Of a stretch of DNA of 64,000 nt, positions 29,363-37,144 are shown in pieces (positions within the stretch are counted from its first letter, which is position 1; each line of letters begins with the position of its first letter). The position numbers and the translations under genes are program-made. A model generated the notes under the pieces. The model searched no databases, had not been told where the DNA came from, and worked only from the letters and a program-made list of their open reading frames with translations. This stretch comes from Roseateles hydrophilus (lineage in GTDB: Bacteria > Pseudomonadota > Gammaproteobacteria > Burkholderiales > Burkholderiaceae_C): positions 1,240,001 through 1,304,000 of the forward strand of contig NZ_JAPPUY010000001.1 in NCBI RefSeq assembly GCF_026712245.1, in the 5' to 3' direction.

Positions 29363-29623
29363 TTAGGCGGCAGCGACGGCCGCCTTCTTGGCGTCGTCAA
29401 CCAGGCGAGCCACGGTGGGCGACAGCTGGGCGCCGACACCGATCCAGTAGCTGACGCGGTCCTGCGCCACACGCAGCTTTTCAGCGGCGCCGGAGGCGAT
29501 GGGGTTGTAGAAGCCGACGCGCTCGATGAAGCGGCCGTCACGGCGCTGAGCGCTGTTGGCGACGACGATGTTGTAGAAGGGGCGCTTCTTGGAACCGCCG
29601 CGAGCCAGACGAATGACAACCAT
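29363..29623 (-). CDS. rpsP: 30S ribosomal protein S16
   Basis: An 86-residue small-subunit protein starting [20 protein letters not shown], with [14 protein letters not shown]. The start at 29623 has AGGAA six bases upstream. It is the first gene of the conserved rpsP-rimM-trmD-rplS operon and is preceded by a strong sigma-70 promoter at 29770-29798, giving a leader of about 140 bases. Confidence 0.98.
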   Translation of the reverse strand: MVVIRLARGGSKKRPFYNIVVANSAQRRDGRFIERVGFYNPIASGAAEKLRVAQDRVSYWIGVGAQLSPTVARLVDDAKKAAVAAA

Positions 29624-29769
29624 GATGTTTCCTAAAAATTGGGCGACTACCGCACGAGGAGACACTCAGGGCGAGCAAGTCGAAAAAGGCAGAAAACCCC
29701 TGCCAGGGAAGGCTCCGTAGATACGCCGCGATTCGTTTGATCGAACTGCGACCGGCGCCAAAACCGCGC

Positions 29770-29798
29770 ATTATAAACTCGATTGCATTCGTTCCCAA
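29770..29798 (-). promoter_or_regulatory. Sigma-70 promoter of the rpsP operon
   Basis: On the minus strand TTGGGA (29798-29793), a 17-base spacer and a perfect TATAAT (29775-29770). The -35 element lies just before the ATG of the divergent GNAT gene (29805). Strength fits a ribosomal protein operon. Confidence 0.85.
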
Positions 29799-29804
29799 GC
29801 ATCT

Positions 29805-30350
29805 ATGTCACAAGCCGCCCCCACCTCGCCCCTGACCTTGCGTCCCAGCACCGACGCCGATTTGCCCGCCATCCAGGCCATCTACGCGCAAGCCGTCCTG
29901 GAAGGCACCGGCACCTTCGAAACCGAGGTGCCAGCCGTTGAGGAGATGGGCCGGCGCCGTGCCGAGGTGCTGAGCCGCCAGCTGCCCTGGCTGGTGGCCG
30001 AGCGTGACGGCCAGATCCTTGGCTACGCCTACGCCAACTACTTCCGCCCTCGCCTCGCCTATCGCTTTTGTGTGGAGGACTCCATCTATCTTGCCCCGGC
30101 CGCACAGGGCCAAGGCGTAGGCCGTTTGCTGCTGGCGGAACTGATCGCCCGCTGCGAAGCGGCGGGCGCGCGCCAGATGCTGGCCGTCATCGGCGACGCG
30201 GCCAACGCCGGCTCCATCGGCGTGCACACCGCGCTGGGTTTTGAGCACACCGGCGTGCTGAAGAGCGCCGGCTGGAAGTTCGGCCGCTGGCTGGACGTCG
30301 TGCTGATGCAGCGCACGCTGAGCGTGGGCGACACCACGGCACCCGAATGA
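29805..30350 (+). CDS. GNAT N-acetyltransferase, phosphinothricin-acetyltransferase type
   Basis: Acetyl-CoA-dependent N-acetyltransferase of 181 residues. It has the pattern of the Pat/Bar group: RPSTDADLPAIQAIYAQAV at the start, FRPRLAYRFCVEDSIYL, then the acetyl-CoA loop QGQGVGRLL and LGFEHTGVLKSAGWKFGRW. Homologues acetylate methionine sulfone, methionine sulfoximine or phosphinothricin-like amino acids; the natural substrate is unknown. It overlaps the TM2 gene as ATGA. Confidence 0.85.
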   Translation: MSQAAPTSPLTLRPSTDADLPAIQAIYAQAVLEGTGTFETEVPAVEEMGRRRAEVLSRQLPWLVAERDGQILGYAYANYFRPRLAYRFCVEDSIYLAPAAQGQGVGRLLLAELIARCEAAGARQMLAVIGDAANAGSIGVHTALGFEHTGVLKSAGWKFGRWLDVVLMQRTLSVGDTTAPE

Positions 30351-30775
30351 GCGGCGACGTGAAGCACAAAGCCATCGCCACCTGGCTGGCGCTGCTGGTG
30401 GGCGTGTTCGGAGTTCACCGCTTCTACCTGCACGGCCTGAAGGACCGTTGGGGCTGGCTATTCCCGCTGCCCACTCTGCTCGGACTCGCCGGACTGCAGC
30501 GCATGAATGCCTTCGGTCAGGACGACCGCGCAGCGTGGGTGCTGATCCCGCTGCTGGGCATCAGTGTGGTCGCTGCACTGCTCGGCGGCATCGTCTATGG
30601 CCTCACGCCCGACGAACGCTGGAACGAGCGCTTCAACGCGGGCCAGCCCGCCAGCGCGGGCGGCTGGCCGGCCGTCATTGGCGTCGTGCTGTGCCTGTTC
30701 ATCGGCGGCACGACGCTGATGGCGACCATCGCCTTCAGCGCCCAGCGCTACTTCGAGTCCCAGGTCGATCAGTAA
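30347..30775 (+). CDS. TM2 domain-containing membrane protein
   Basis: A 142-residue protein with an N-terminal TM2 domain: KHKAIATWLALLVGVFGVHRFYLHG has the typical first helix and HRFYLG-like turn, then a second helix with P-x-L-G-L. Two more hydrophobic segments follow (about 61-80 and 102-125). Function of TM2 proteins in bacteria is unknown. The start overlaps the GNAT stop by four bases, and its 3' end overlaps the convergent phosphate-transporter gene by seven bases. Confidence 0.75.
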   Translation: MSGDVKHKAIATWLALLVGVFGVHRFYLHGLKDRWGWLFPLPTLLGLAGLQRMNAFGQDDRAAWVLIPLLGISVVAALLGGIVYGLTPDERWNERFNAGQPASAGGWPAVIGVVLCLFIGGTTLMATIAFSAQRYFESQVDQ

Positions 30776-31779
30776 AGCAGGAAGCTGACCCAGTAGCAGA
30801 TCGCCGCCATCAGTGCGGCGGCGGGGATGGTGAAGATCCATGCCCAGACGATGCTGCCTGCCACGCCCCAGCGCACGGACGACGCGCGCTGCACCGAGCC
30901 CACGCCGACGATGGCGCCGGTGATGGTGTGCGTCGTTGACACCGGAATGCCCATGGCGGTGGCCAGGAACAAGGTGATCGCCCCCCCGGTCTCGGCGCAG
31001 AAGCCGCCGACCGGCTTGAGCTTGGTGATGCGCTGCCCCATGGTCTTGACGATGCGCCAGCCACCAAACATGGTGCCCAGGCCGATGGCGATGTAGCAGG
31101 ACCAGATCACCCAGGCCGGCGGCGCCTTGTCGCCCACCGCCACCATGCCGGCGGCGATCAGCAGCATCCAGATCAGGCCAATGGTCTTCTGCGCATCGTT
31201 GCCGCCGTGGCCCAGGCTGTACAGCCCGGCCGACACCAGTTGCAGGCGCCGGAACCAGCCGTCGATGCGCAACGGCGACTTGCCGCGGCACAGCCACGCG
31301 ACGATGACCATCAGCAACGAGCCCAGCAGGAAGCCCAGCGTCGGCGACACGATGATGAAGGCCACGGTCTTCCAGATGCCCGTGCCCACCAGCGCATCCG
31401 GCCCGGCCTTGGCCACCACGGCGCCGACGATGCCGCCGATCAGCGCGTGCGACGAGCTCGACGGGATGCCCCACCACCAGGTGATGGTGTTCCACGCAAT
31501 GGCGCCGATCAGCGCGCCGAACACGACGTGGTGGTCCACGATGCCCGGCTCGACAATGCCCTTGCCAATCGTGGCCGCCACCTTGAGCTGGAAGAACGCA
31601 ACGGCGATGACGTTGAAGAAGGCGGCAAACAGCACGGCCTGCTGCGGCTTCAGCACGCCGGTGGAGACGACGGTGGCGATGGAGTTGGCCGCGTCGTGGA
31701 AGCCGTTCATGAAGTCGAACAGCAGCGCCAGCACGACGAGCAGGGCCACCACCCAGAAGGCGATCTCAGCGGATGCCAT
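30769..31779 (-). CDS. PiT-family inorganic phosphate transporter
   Basis: A 336-residue polytopic protein with both PiT signature repeats, GFHDAANSIAT (about 27-37) and GGNDAQKTIG (about 194-203), typical of low-affinity proton- or metal-phosphate symporters. It is shorter than E. coli PitA (499) because it lacks the long central insertion, like the many PiT proteins paired with a PhoU-like DUF47 partner. That partner is the gene just upstream, 12 bases away. Confidence 0.92.
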   Translation of the reverse strand: MASAEIAFWVVALLVVLALLFDFMNGFHDAANSIATVVSTGVLKPQQAVLFAAFFNVIAVAFFQLKVAATIGKGIVEPGIVDHHVVFGALIGAIAWNTITWWWGIPSSSSHALIGGIVGAVVAKAGPDALVGTGIWKTVAFIIVSPTLGFLLGSLLMVIVAWLCRGKSPLRIDGWFRRLQLVSAGLYSLGHGGNDAQKTIGLIWMLLIAAGMVAVGDKAPPAWVIWSCYIAIGLGTMFGGWRIVKTMGQRITKLKPVGGFCAETGGAITLFLATAMGIPVSTTHTITGAIVGVGSVQRASSVRWGVAGSIVWAWIFTIPAAALMAAICYWVSFLLY

Positions 31780-31791
31780 CAGAGACCCCGA

Positions 31792-32439
31792 TCAGGAGTT
31801 CTCGAGGACGATGCCCTCGATGAGGTTGGCGACGTCCTCGCAGCGGTCGGAGATGGACTCCAGCTGTTCGTAGATGGCCTTGAGCTTGATGAGCTCGCGC
31901 ACGTCGGGCTCTTCTCGGAACAGGCGCGACATCGCCTCGCGCATGACGCGGTCGGCGTCGGACTCGAGGCGGTCGATCTCCTCGCAGGTCTTGATGGCCG
32001 CCTCGGTCGTGGCCGGCTGGCTCAGGTGCGGCAGCAGCGTGACGGCGTGCTGCACGCGCTCGCAGCAGCGCACCGACAGCGTGGCCAGTTGCAGCACCTG
32101 GTCGGGCACCGCGCGCACGTCGTACAGCGACAGCGTTTCCGAGGAGTCCTGCAGCAGGTCCAGGATGTCGTCCATCGCGTTGATCAGGCCATGGATCTGC
32201 TCACGGTCGATGGGCGTGATGAAGGTACGGTGCAGCAGCCGGTTCACCTCGGCCGTGACGCGGTCCGCCGCATGTTCGGCCTTGTCCACCTCGTCCGCGT
32301 ACTGCTGACGCAGCGCGGTGTCGGTGTAGTTCTCGATCATCTTCTGGAAGGCGCGTGCGCCCGCAGCGATGAACGCGCCATGCTCGTTGAAGAGCTCAAA
32401 AAAATTGCCCTCGCGGGGCAGCAACTTGCCAAAGAACAT
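31792..32439 (-). CDS. DUF47 / PhoU-like phosphate transport regulator
   Basis: A 215-residue, largely helical protein of the DUF47 family (PhoU fold), starting MFFGKLLPREGNFFELFNEHG, with the ExxxD metal-binding patterns expected in two three-helix halves, such as EVDKAEHAADRVTAEV and ESDADRVMREAM. Family members are encoded with PiT transporters and are thought to control their activity. ATG at 32439 with GAGG upstream is preferred to a TTG six bases earlier. Confidence 0.88.
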   Translation of the reverse strand: MFFGKLLPREGNFFELFNEHGAFIAAGARAFQKMIENYTDTALRQQYADEVDKAEHAADRVTAEVNRLLHRTFITPIDREQIHGLINAMDDILDLLQDSSETLSLYDVRAVPDQVLQLATLSVRCCERVQHAVTLLPHLSQPATTEAAIKTCEEIDRLESDADRVMREAMSRLFREEPDVRELIKLKAIYEQLESISDRCEDVANLIEGIVLENS

Positions 32440-32498
32440 GGCCAACCTCGGATTTTCGGAAGCCGCGCAGTCTAGCGGCCCTTGTCACAAAACCGTCA

Positions 32499-32855
32499 TC
32501 ACGCCGACCGAAAAATGAAGTAGACAGCCCCTAGCAGGCACAGGCCCGCCCACAGAAAGTCCAGCTTCAGCGGCTCCCCCATGTAGTACACGCTGAAGGG
32601 CACGAACACCGCCAGTGTGATCACCTCCTGCGTGATCTTGAGTTGCGCCAGCGACAAGCCGGCGCCGTGGCCGATGCGGTTGGCCGGCACCTGCAGCAGG
32701 TACTCGAACAGCGCGATGCCCCAGCTGATCAGCGCCGCGACGAACCACGGCTTGGTCGCCAGGCCCTTCAGGTGTCCGTACCAGGCGAAGGTCATGAACA
32801 CGTTGGACAGCAGCAGCAGACCCACGGTCTGCCAGCCGGCGATGGTCGAGAACAT
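32499..32855 (-). CDS. DMT-family small membrane protein (DUF486)
   Basis: A 118-residue protein with four hydrophobic helices, matching DUF486 with AWYGHLK, ISWGIALFEYLLQVPANRIGH and the end GLCLLGAVYFIFR. It is classed with drug/metabolite transporter-like proteins; function unknown. Lies between folK (15 bases upstream) and the DUF47 gene. Confidence 0.85.
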   Translation of the reverse strand: MFSTIAGWQTVGLLLLSNVFMTFAWYGHLKGLATKPWFVAALISWGIALFEYLLQVPANRIGHGAGLSLAQLKITQEVITLAVFVPFSVYYMGEPLKLDFLWAGLCLLGAVYFIFRSA

Positions 32856-32870
32856 CAGCGGAACTCCAGC

Positions 32871-33347
32871 TCAGATCGACAGCGGCCCCAGGCATTCGAT
32901 GCGCTGGGCCTGCCAGTCACCGCTGGTCGCCAGCGCGGCCAACTCGGGCGCGATCTCCAGCAGAGGCCGCAGCACGAAGGCACGCTCATGCAGGCGCGGA
33001 TGCGGCAGGGTCAGCCGCGGCGTGTCCAGCACCTGCGCGTCGTAGAGCAGCACGTCCAGGTCCAACGTGCGCGGCGCGTTCCGATAGGGTCGCTCGCGGC
33101 CGTGAGCCAATTCAATGGCCTGCACTGCATCCAGCAAGTCCAAAGGTGCCAGCTCGGTGTCCAGCGCAGCGACGGCATTCAGGAAGTCGGGCCCAAGAGC
33201 CTCCACCGGCGCGCTGCGCCAGGCGCTGGACAGGGCGACCAGTTGGGTGCCGGGCAACGCTGCCAGGCATCGGGCCGCATCGGCCAGCGTCTGCGCCAGA
33301 TCGGCGCCCAGGTTGGCCCCCAGCCCGATGTAGGCGCGCGAGCTCAC
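32871..33347 (-). CDS. folK: Hydroxymethyldihydropteridine pyrophosphokinase
   Basis: Transfers pyrophosphate from ATP to 6-hydroxymethyl-7,8-dihydropterin in folate synthesis. The 158-residue product has YIGLGANLGADL, RYGRERPYRNAPRTLDLDVLLYD in outline (NAPRTLDLD is the HPPK signature) and LTLPHPRLHERAFVLRPL. It starts at GTG 33347, overlapping the pcnB stop as GTGA, so it is translationally coupled to pcnB as in many proteobacteria. Confidence 0.96.
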   Translation of the reverse strand: MSSRAYIGLGANLGADLAQTLADAARCLAALPGTQLVALSSAWRSAPVEALGPDFLNAVAALDTELAPLDLLDAVQAIELAHGRERPYRNAPRTLDLDVLLYDAQVLDTPRLTLPHPRLHERAFVLRPLLEIAPELAALATSGDWQAQRIECLGPLSI

Positions 33348-34912
33348 TCGGCGGCCGGCGTCGGCGCGGCCGCGCCCTCGCCGCCTCCGGCCGGCTTGCG
33401 GCGGCGACGGCGGCGCTTCTTCGCGGGCGCTTCGGCCACCGACTCGCCGGCTTCGGCCTCGTCGGTGTCGTCTGCAACATCAGCCGACTCGGCGCGCGGC
33501 GCACGCACGGCGCGCGGCTGGCGTTGCTGCGCGGCGCGCGCATCGGCCAGCAAGGCCTGGCGGTCATCATCACTGCCCAGCGCGAAGTCTTCCCACCAGT
33601 CGGCCAGGGCCGGATCGATCTCGCCGGCATCAGCGCGCAGGCGCAGGAAATCGAACCCAGCGCGGTAGCGCGGCTGCTCGACGAGGCTGAACACGCCTGA
33701 GCCGCTGCGGCGTTCGAAACGCGTCTGCATCATCCAGATCTCGCGCATGTCCGCCGCCAGCTTGCCGCGCCCGGAGATATCGCCGATGCGCGCGTCGAAC
33801 ACGGCGTCGATGGCCTGCGCCAGCGCCGGCACGGGCGGCTCGCCGCTGCTGCGGATGCGCGTCCAACGGTCCAGCACCTCATGCCACAGCATGCAGGCCA
33901 GCATGAAGCTGGGGCTGACGCCACGACCTTCCTGCACGCGGCGGTCGGTGTCCTCGAAGGCCTGGCGGACGAACTTGCCCCGCACGCCGTCCGGCAGATC
34001 GCCGCTGTCACTGAGCATGGCGTCCAGCACGGCAAACACACCGCCTGCGCCCTGCCCCACGAGGCCGAGCTTCTTCAACTGCACCAAGCTGGCCAGTGAA
34101 TGGCCGGTCTGCAGCAGCTTGATCATCTCGTCGAAGAGGCGCGAAGCCGGCACGTTGCGCAGCAGGGCGATGGACTGCTTCACCGGCGCCAGCGTCTTGG
34201 GCTCCAGCGTGAAGCCCAACTTGGCCGCAAAGCGCACGGCGCGCACGATGCGCACCGGGTCTTCGCGGTAGCGCGCCTCGGGGTCGCCGATCATGCGCAG
34301 CAGCTTGGCGCGGGCGTCGGCCAGGCCGCCGTGGTAGTCCACGACGAGGCGGCGCTGCGGGTCGTAGTACATCGCGTTGACCGTGAAGTCGCGGCGGGCG
34401 GCATCTTCGACCTGCGGCCCCCAGACGTTGTCGCGCAGCACGCGACCACTGGCGTCCACGGCGTGGGACTTGCCTTCGAGCTCGCGCTTAGACGTTTTCT
34501 CGTTGCCCTCGACGGCATCGGACTCGGTCGGCAGTGCGCGGAAAGTGGAGACTTCGATGACCTCGTGCTCGCGCCCACGGCCGTACACGACGTGGACGAT
34601 GCGAAAGCGCCGGCCGATGATGAAGGCGCGGCGGAACAGGCCCTTGACCTGCTCGGGCGTCGCGTTGGTGGCAACGTCGAAGTCCTTGGGGCGCACGCCC
34701 AGCAGCAGGTCGCGCACGGCGCCGCCGACGATGTAGGCCTCGAAGCCGGCATCCGTCAGCGTCTTGACCACCTTGACCGCGCGCTCGTCGAGCAGCTCGG
34801 GGTCGATGCCGTGGACGTCGGACGGGATCTCCACCCGCTTGCCGAGGGGGCTGGTCTTGCCGGCGGCCGCTGCGGGCTTACCGAGCAGCTTGTCAATGAA
34901 CTTCTTGATCAT
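33344..34912 (-). CDS. pcnB: Poly(A) polymerase I
   Basis: Adds 3' poly(A) tails to RNA and so promotes its decay. The 522-residue product has the nucleotidyltransferase core YIVGGAVRDLLLG with the catalytic DFDVAT pair, RRFRIVHVV, RRDFTVNAMYYD and EDPVRIVRAVRFAAKLGF, which is characteristic of PcnB versus CCA-adding enzymes. The C-terminal 60 residues are acidic then very basic (KKRRRRRRKP), likely an RNA-binding tail. The start at 34912 overlaps the HAD gene stop as ATGA. Confidence 0.94.
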   Translation of the reverse strand: MIKKFIDKLLGKPAAAAGKTSPLGKRVEIPSDVHGIDPELLDERAVKVVKTLTDAGFEAYIVGGAVRDLLLGVRPKDFDVATNATPEQVKGLFRRAFIIGRRFRIVHVVYGRGREHEVIEVSTFRALPTESDAVEGNEKTSKRELEGKSHAVDASGRVLRDNVWGPQVEDAARRDFTVNAMYYDPQRRLVVDYHGGLADARAKLLRMIGDPEARYREDPVRIVRAVRFAAKLGFTLEPKTLAPVKQSIALLRNVPASRLFDEMIKLLQTGHSLASLVQLKKLGLVGQGAGGVFAVLDAMLSDSGDLPDGVRGKFVRQAFEDTDRRVQEGRGVSPSFMLACMLWHEVLDRWTRIRSSGEPPVPALAQAIDAVFDARIGDISGRGKLAADMREIWMMQTRFERRSGSGVFSLVEQPRYRAGFDFLRLRADAGEIDPALADWWEDFALGSDDDRQALLADARAAQQRQPRAVRAPRAESADVADDTDEAEAGESVAEAPAKKRRRRRRKPAGGGEGAAAPTPAAE

Positions 34913-35577
34913 GCGAAGAGTTGCAGCTGAGGCCAGCCGCGCTCGCCGGCGATCCGGGCGAGCGTCGCACTGGGATTGGTCGCCACGGGGTGGCTGACAC
35001 GTTCGAGCAGGGGAAGGTCGTTGGTCGAGTCGCTGTAGAAGGTCACGCGCTCGAAATCGCGCCATTGTGCCCCCAGCCCCTGGAGCCAGCCCTGCACCCG
35101 CTCGATCTTGCCCTCGCGAAAGCTCGGCACGCCCCGGATGGCGCCGGTGTAGCGCCCCTGCTCGTCGCGCTCAAGCTGCACGGCGATCAGGTGCTCGATA
35201 CCGAAAGCCCGGGCGAACGGCGCGGTGACGAACTCGTTGGTGGCGGTGACCAGCGCGATCAGATCGCCGGCCGCGCGGTGCCGCTCGACGAGCGCCCGCG
35301 CCTCAGGCCGCAGCGCCGGCTCACCGATCTCGGCCATGAAGCGCTCGCGCATCGCCAGCGCCTCTTCCAGAGGCCGATGGCGCCAGGCCGAGGTGGCGAA
35401 CTCGACATAGGCCGGCAGGTTCAGCGTGCCCGCGTTGTACTGGGCGAAGAACTCATCGTTGCGCGCGCCCCAGGCCGCACCGTCTGCCCACCCCACGTCG
35501 ACCATGAAGGCCCCGAAGGAATGGTCGGAATCCACCGGGATCAGCGTCCCGTCGAGATCGAACAGCGTGAGATTCAT
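34909..35577 (-). CDS. HAD-superfamily phosphatase (subfamily IB, SerB-like)
   Basis: A 222-residue HAD hydrolase. Motif I FDLDGTLI carries the nucleophile Asp7 and acid/base Asp9; motif II is LVTATN and the C-terminal motif is YSDSTNDLPLL. HAD-IB members include phosphoserine phosphatases; the substrate of this subtype, always next to hda in Burkholderiales, is not established. It overlaps hda and pcnB by four bases each. Confidence 0.87.
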   Translation of the reverse strand: MNLTLFDLDGTLIPVDSDHSFGAFMVDVGWADGAAWGARNDEFFAQYNAGTLNLPAYVEFATSAWRHRPLEEALAMRERFMAEIGEPALRPEARALVERHRAAGDLIALVTATNEFVTAPFARAFGIEHLIAVQLERDEQGRYTGAIRGVPSFREGKIERVQGWLQGLGAQWRDFERVTFYSDSTNDLPLLERVSHPVATNPSATLARIAGERGWPQLQLFA

Positions 35578-36260
35578 AAAGTGGGGTCAGAGTCAATTTT
35601 CTCGTCAGCCAGCATGGCCTTGAGCAACGGCACCGTCAGCGCGCGCTTGTTGGCCAGCGCGAACTCGTCGAGCCGCTCCAGCAGCGCCATCAAGCCCTTG
35701 AGATTGCGCTCGAAGCGGGTCAGCAGATAGCTCAGCACCTCGTCGCCAAGCAGCAGCCCGCGGCGATCAGCCTCGCGGCGCAGGGCCGCGCGCATCTCGG
35801 TCTCGCCGAGCGGCGTCAGCTGGAAACTGGGCCCCCAACCGAGGCGGGTGCGCAGGTCTTCGCGCACGGCCAGGTCGACAGCGGGCGCATCGGCCGTCGC
35901 GACAACGGTGTAGCCCTGCCCCGCCGACTGAACAAACAGCGCGAAGGCCGCATGCTGCTGGCCGGCATCGAAGCGCTGGCAGTCGTCCAGCAGCAGCAGG
36001 CTCTCGTGCGCGGGAAGCTCCCAGGGCAGCGGCGTGTCGGCGTCATACCAGGCGACGCGCTGACCCGCGGCCTGCCAGCGCTCGGCCAAGGCCTGCAGCA
36101 GGTGGGTCTTGCCGGAGCCGGCCGGCCCCCACAACAGCACGGGCGGGTCTGCCGGCAGCAAGCCCAGCAGGTAGGCCAGCGCCTCGGCGTTGGCGCCGGG
36201 CAGAAAATTGTCGAAGCTGTGCGCGGGCGGCGCCAGCAGCGCGAGGGGCAGCTGTCTCAT
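35574..36260 (-). CDS. hda: DnaA regulatory inactivator Hda
   Basis: A 228-residue AAA+ protein homologous to the central domain of DnaA. It starts MRQLPLALLAPP, a beta-clamp-binding QLPLxL motif that ties it to DnaN, then Walker A GPAGSGKT (45-52), a Walker B-like LLLLDDCQ, sensor-type loops and a C-terminal helical lid. Hda with the clamp stimulates ATP hydrolysis on DnaA to prevent over-initiation. The start at 36260 is fixed by the clamp motif. Confidence 0.92.
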   Translation of the reverse strand: MRQLPLALLAPPAHSFDNFLPGANAEALAYLLGLLPADPPVLLWGPAGSGKTHLLQALAERWQAAGQRVAWYDADTPLPWELPAHESLLLLDDCQRFDAGQQHAAFALFVQSAGQGYTVVATADAPAVDLAVREDLRTRLGWGPSFQLTPLGETEMRAALRREADRRGLLLGDEVLSYLLTRFERNLKGLMALLERLDEFALANKRALTVPLLKAMLADEKIDSDPTL

Positions 36261-36289
36261 CAACGGTGCAAACTTGAGGGCGCGGATTG

Positions 36290-37144
36290 TCACTGAAGCG
36301 GAGGCCGCCGCCCGGCAGCCCGGTCCAGTCGCACGCGCAGACTCGCGGCGTCGGGCGCGTCGGGGCACTGCGCGAGGTAGAAATCCAGGTCGTCGGCAGC
36401 CGCGGCCTGCGCGCCCAGCGCCTCCAGCACCAGGCCGCGGTCACGCCGCTCAGCGGCCTCATCGGGCAGCAACACAACCAGGCGTTGCTGTATCGCCAGC
36501 AGGCGCACCCAGTCGCCCGCCGCACGATGCACCTCCTTCAGGTTGCGCAGCATGCGCGCAAGAATCTGCCGCGGCGACGCTGCACGTAGGAAGAACTCCA
36601 GCGGCACCGGCATGTCCTGAGGCAAGCCGCTGTCCTGGCGGTAGAGGGCGAGCCGCTCTTCCAGCCGAGAGGGCGACAAGGCGTCGCCGGTGAAGGGGTC
36701 CAGCACCACCTCGCCCAGCCCCATGCGGCACTTGACGAGGAAATGCCCCGGGAAGGCCACACCCGCCATGCGCAGGCCGGCGTGCTCACCCAACTCCAGC
36801 AACAGCACGGCCAGCGTGATGGGAATGCCGCGACGCGTCTGCAGCACCCGGTGGATGAAGCTGTTGTCGGCCGCGTAGTAGTTGTTCAGGTTGCCGGCAA
36901 AGCCCAGCTCACCGTGAAAGAAGCGCGTCAACTGGCGCAGGCGCTCGGGTGGCGAGGTCTGCGGCGTCAGGCGCTCACGCAGCCGGCGCGCCAGGCCATC
37001 CACCTCGGCCAGCACGGCCTGCACGTCCAGCGTCGGGCATTCATCCTGCGCGAGGCTGATGGCAGCCTCCAGCAGGTTCAGCCCCTTGTCTTCCGCCACC
37101 AGCGCGGCGAAGTAGTCCAGCGGCGTGGGCGCAACGTAGCGCAT
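36290..37144 (-). CDS. SirB1-family transglutaminase-like/TPR protein
   Basis: A 284-residue protein with the SirB1 pattern: TPLDYFAALVAEDKGLNLLEAA, NNYYAADNSFIHRVLQTRRGIPITLAVL in outline, GVAFPGHFLVK and a TPR-like C-terminal half. The domain is related to transglutaminases, but the catalytic cysteine is not evident in the visible motifs, and the biochemical role is unknown. Its ATG overlaps the murJ stop (TGATG). Confidence 0.85.
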   Translation of the reverse strand: MRYVAPTPLDYFAALVAEDKGLNLLEAAISLAQDECPTLDVQAVLAEVDGLARRLRERLTPQTSPPERLRQLTRFFHGELGFAGNLNNYYAADNSFIHRVLQTRRGIPITLAVLLLELGEHAGLRMAGVAFPGHFLVKCRMGLGEVVLDPFTGDALSPSRLEERLALYRQDSGLPQDMPVPLEFFLRAASPRQILARMLRNLKEVHRAAGDWVRLLAIQQRLVVLLPDEAAERRDRGLVLEALGAQAAAADDLDFYLAQCPDAPDAASLRVRLDRAAGRRPPLQ

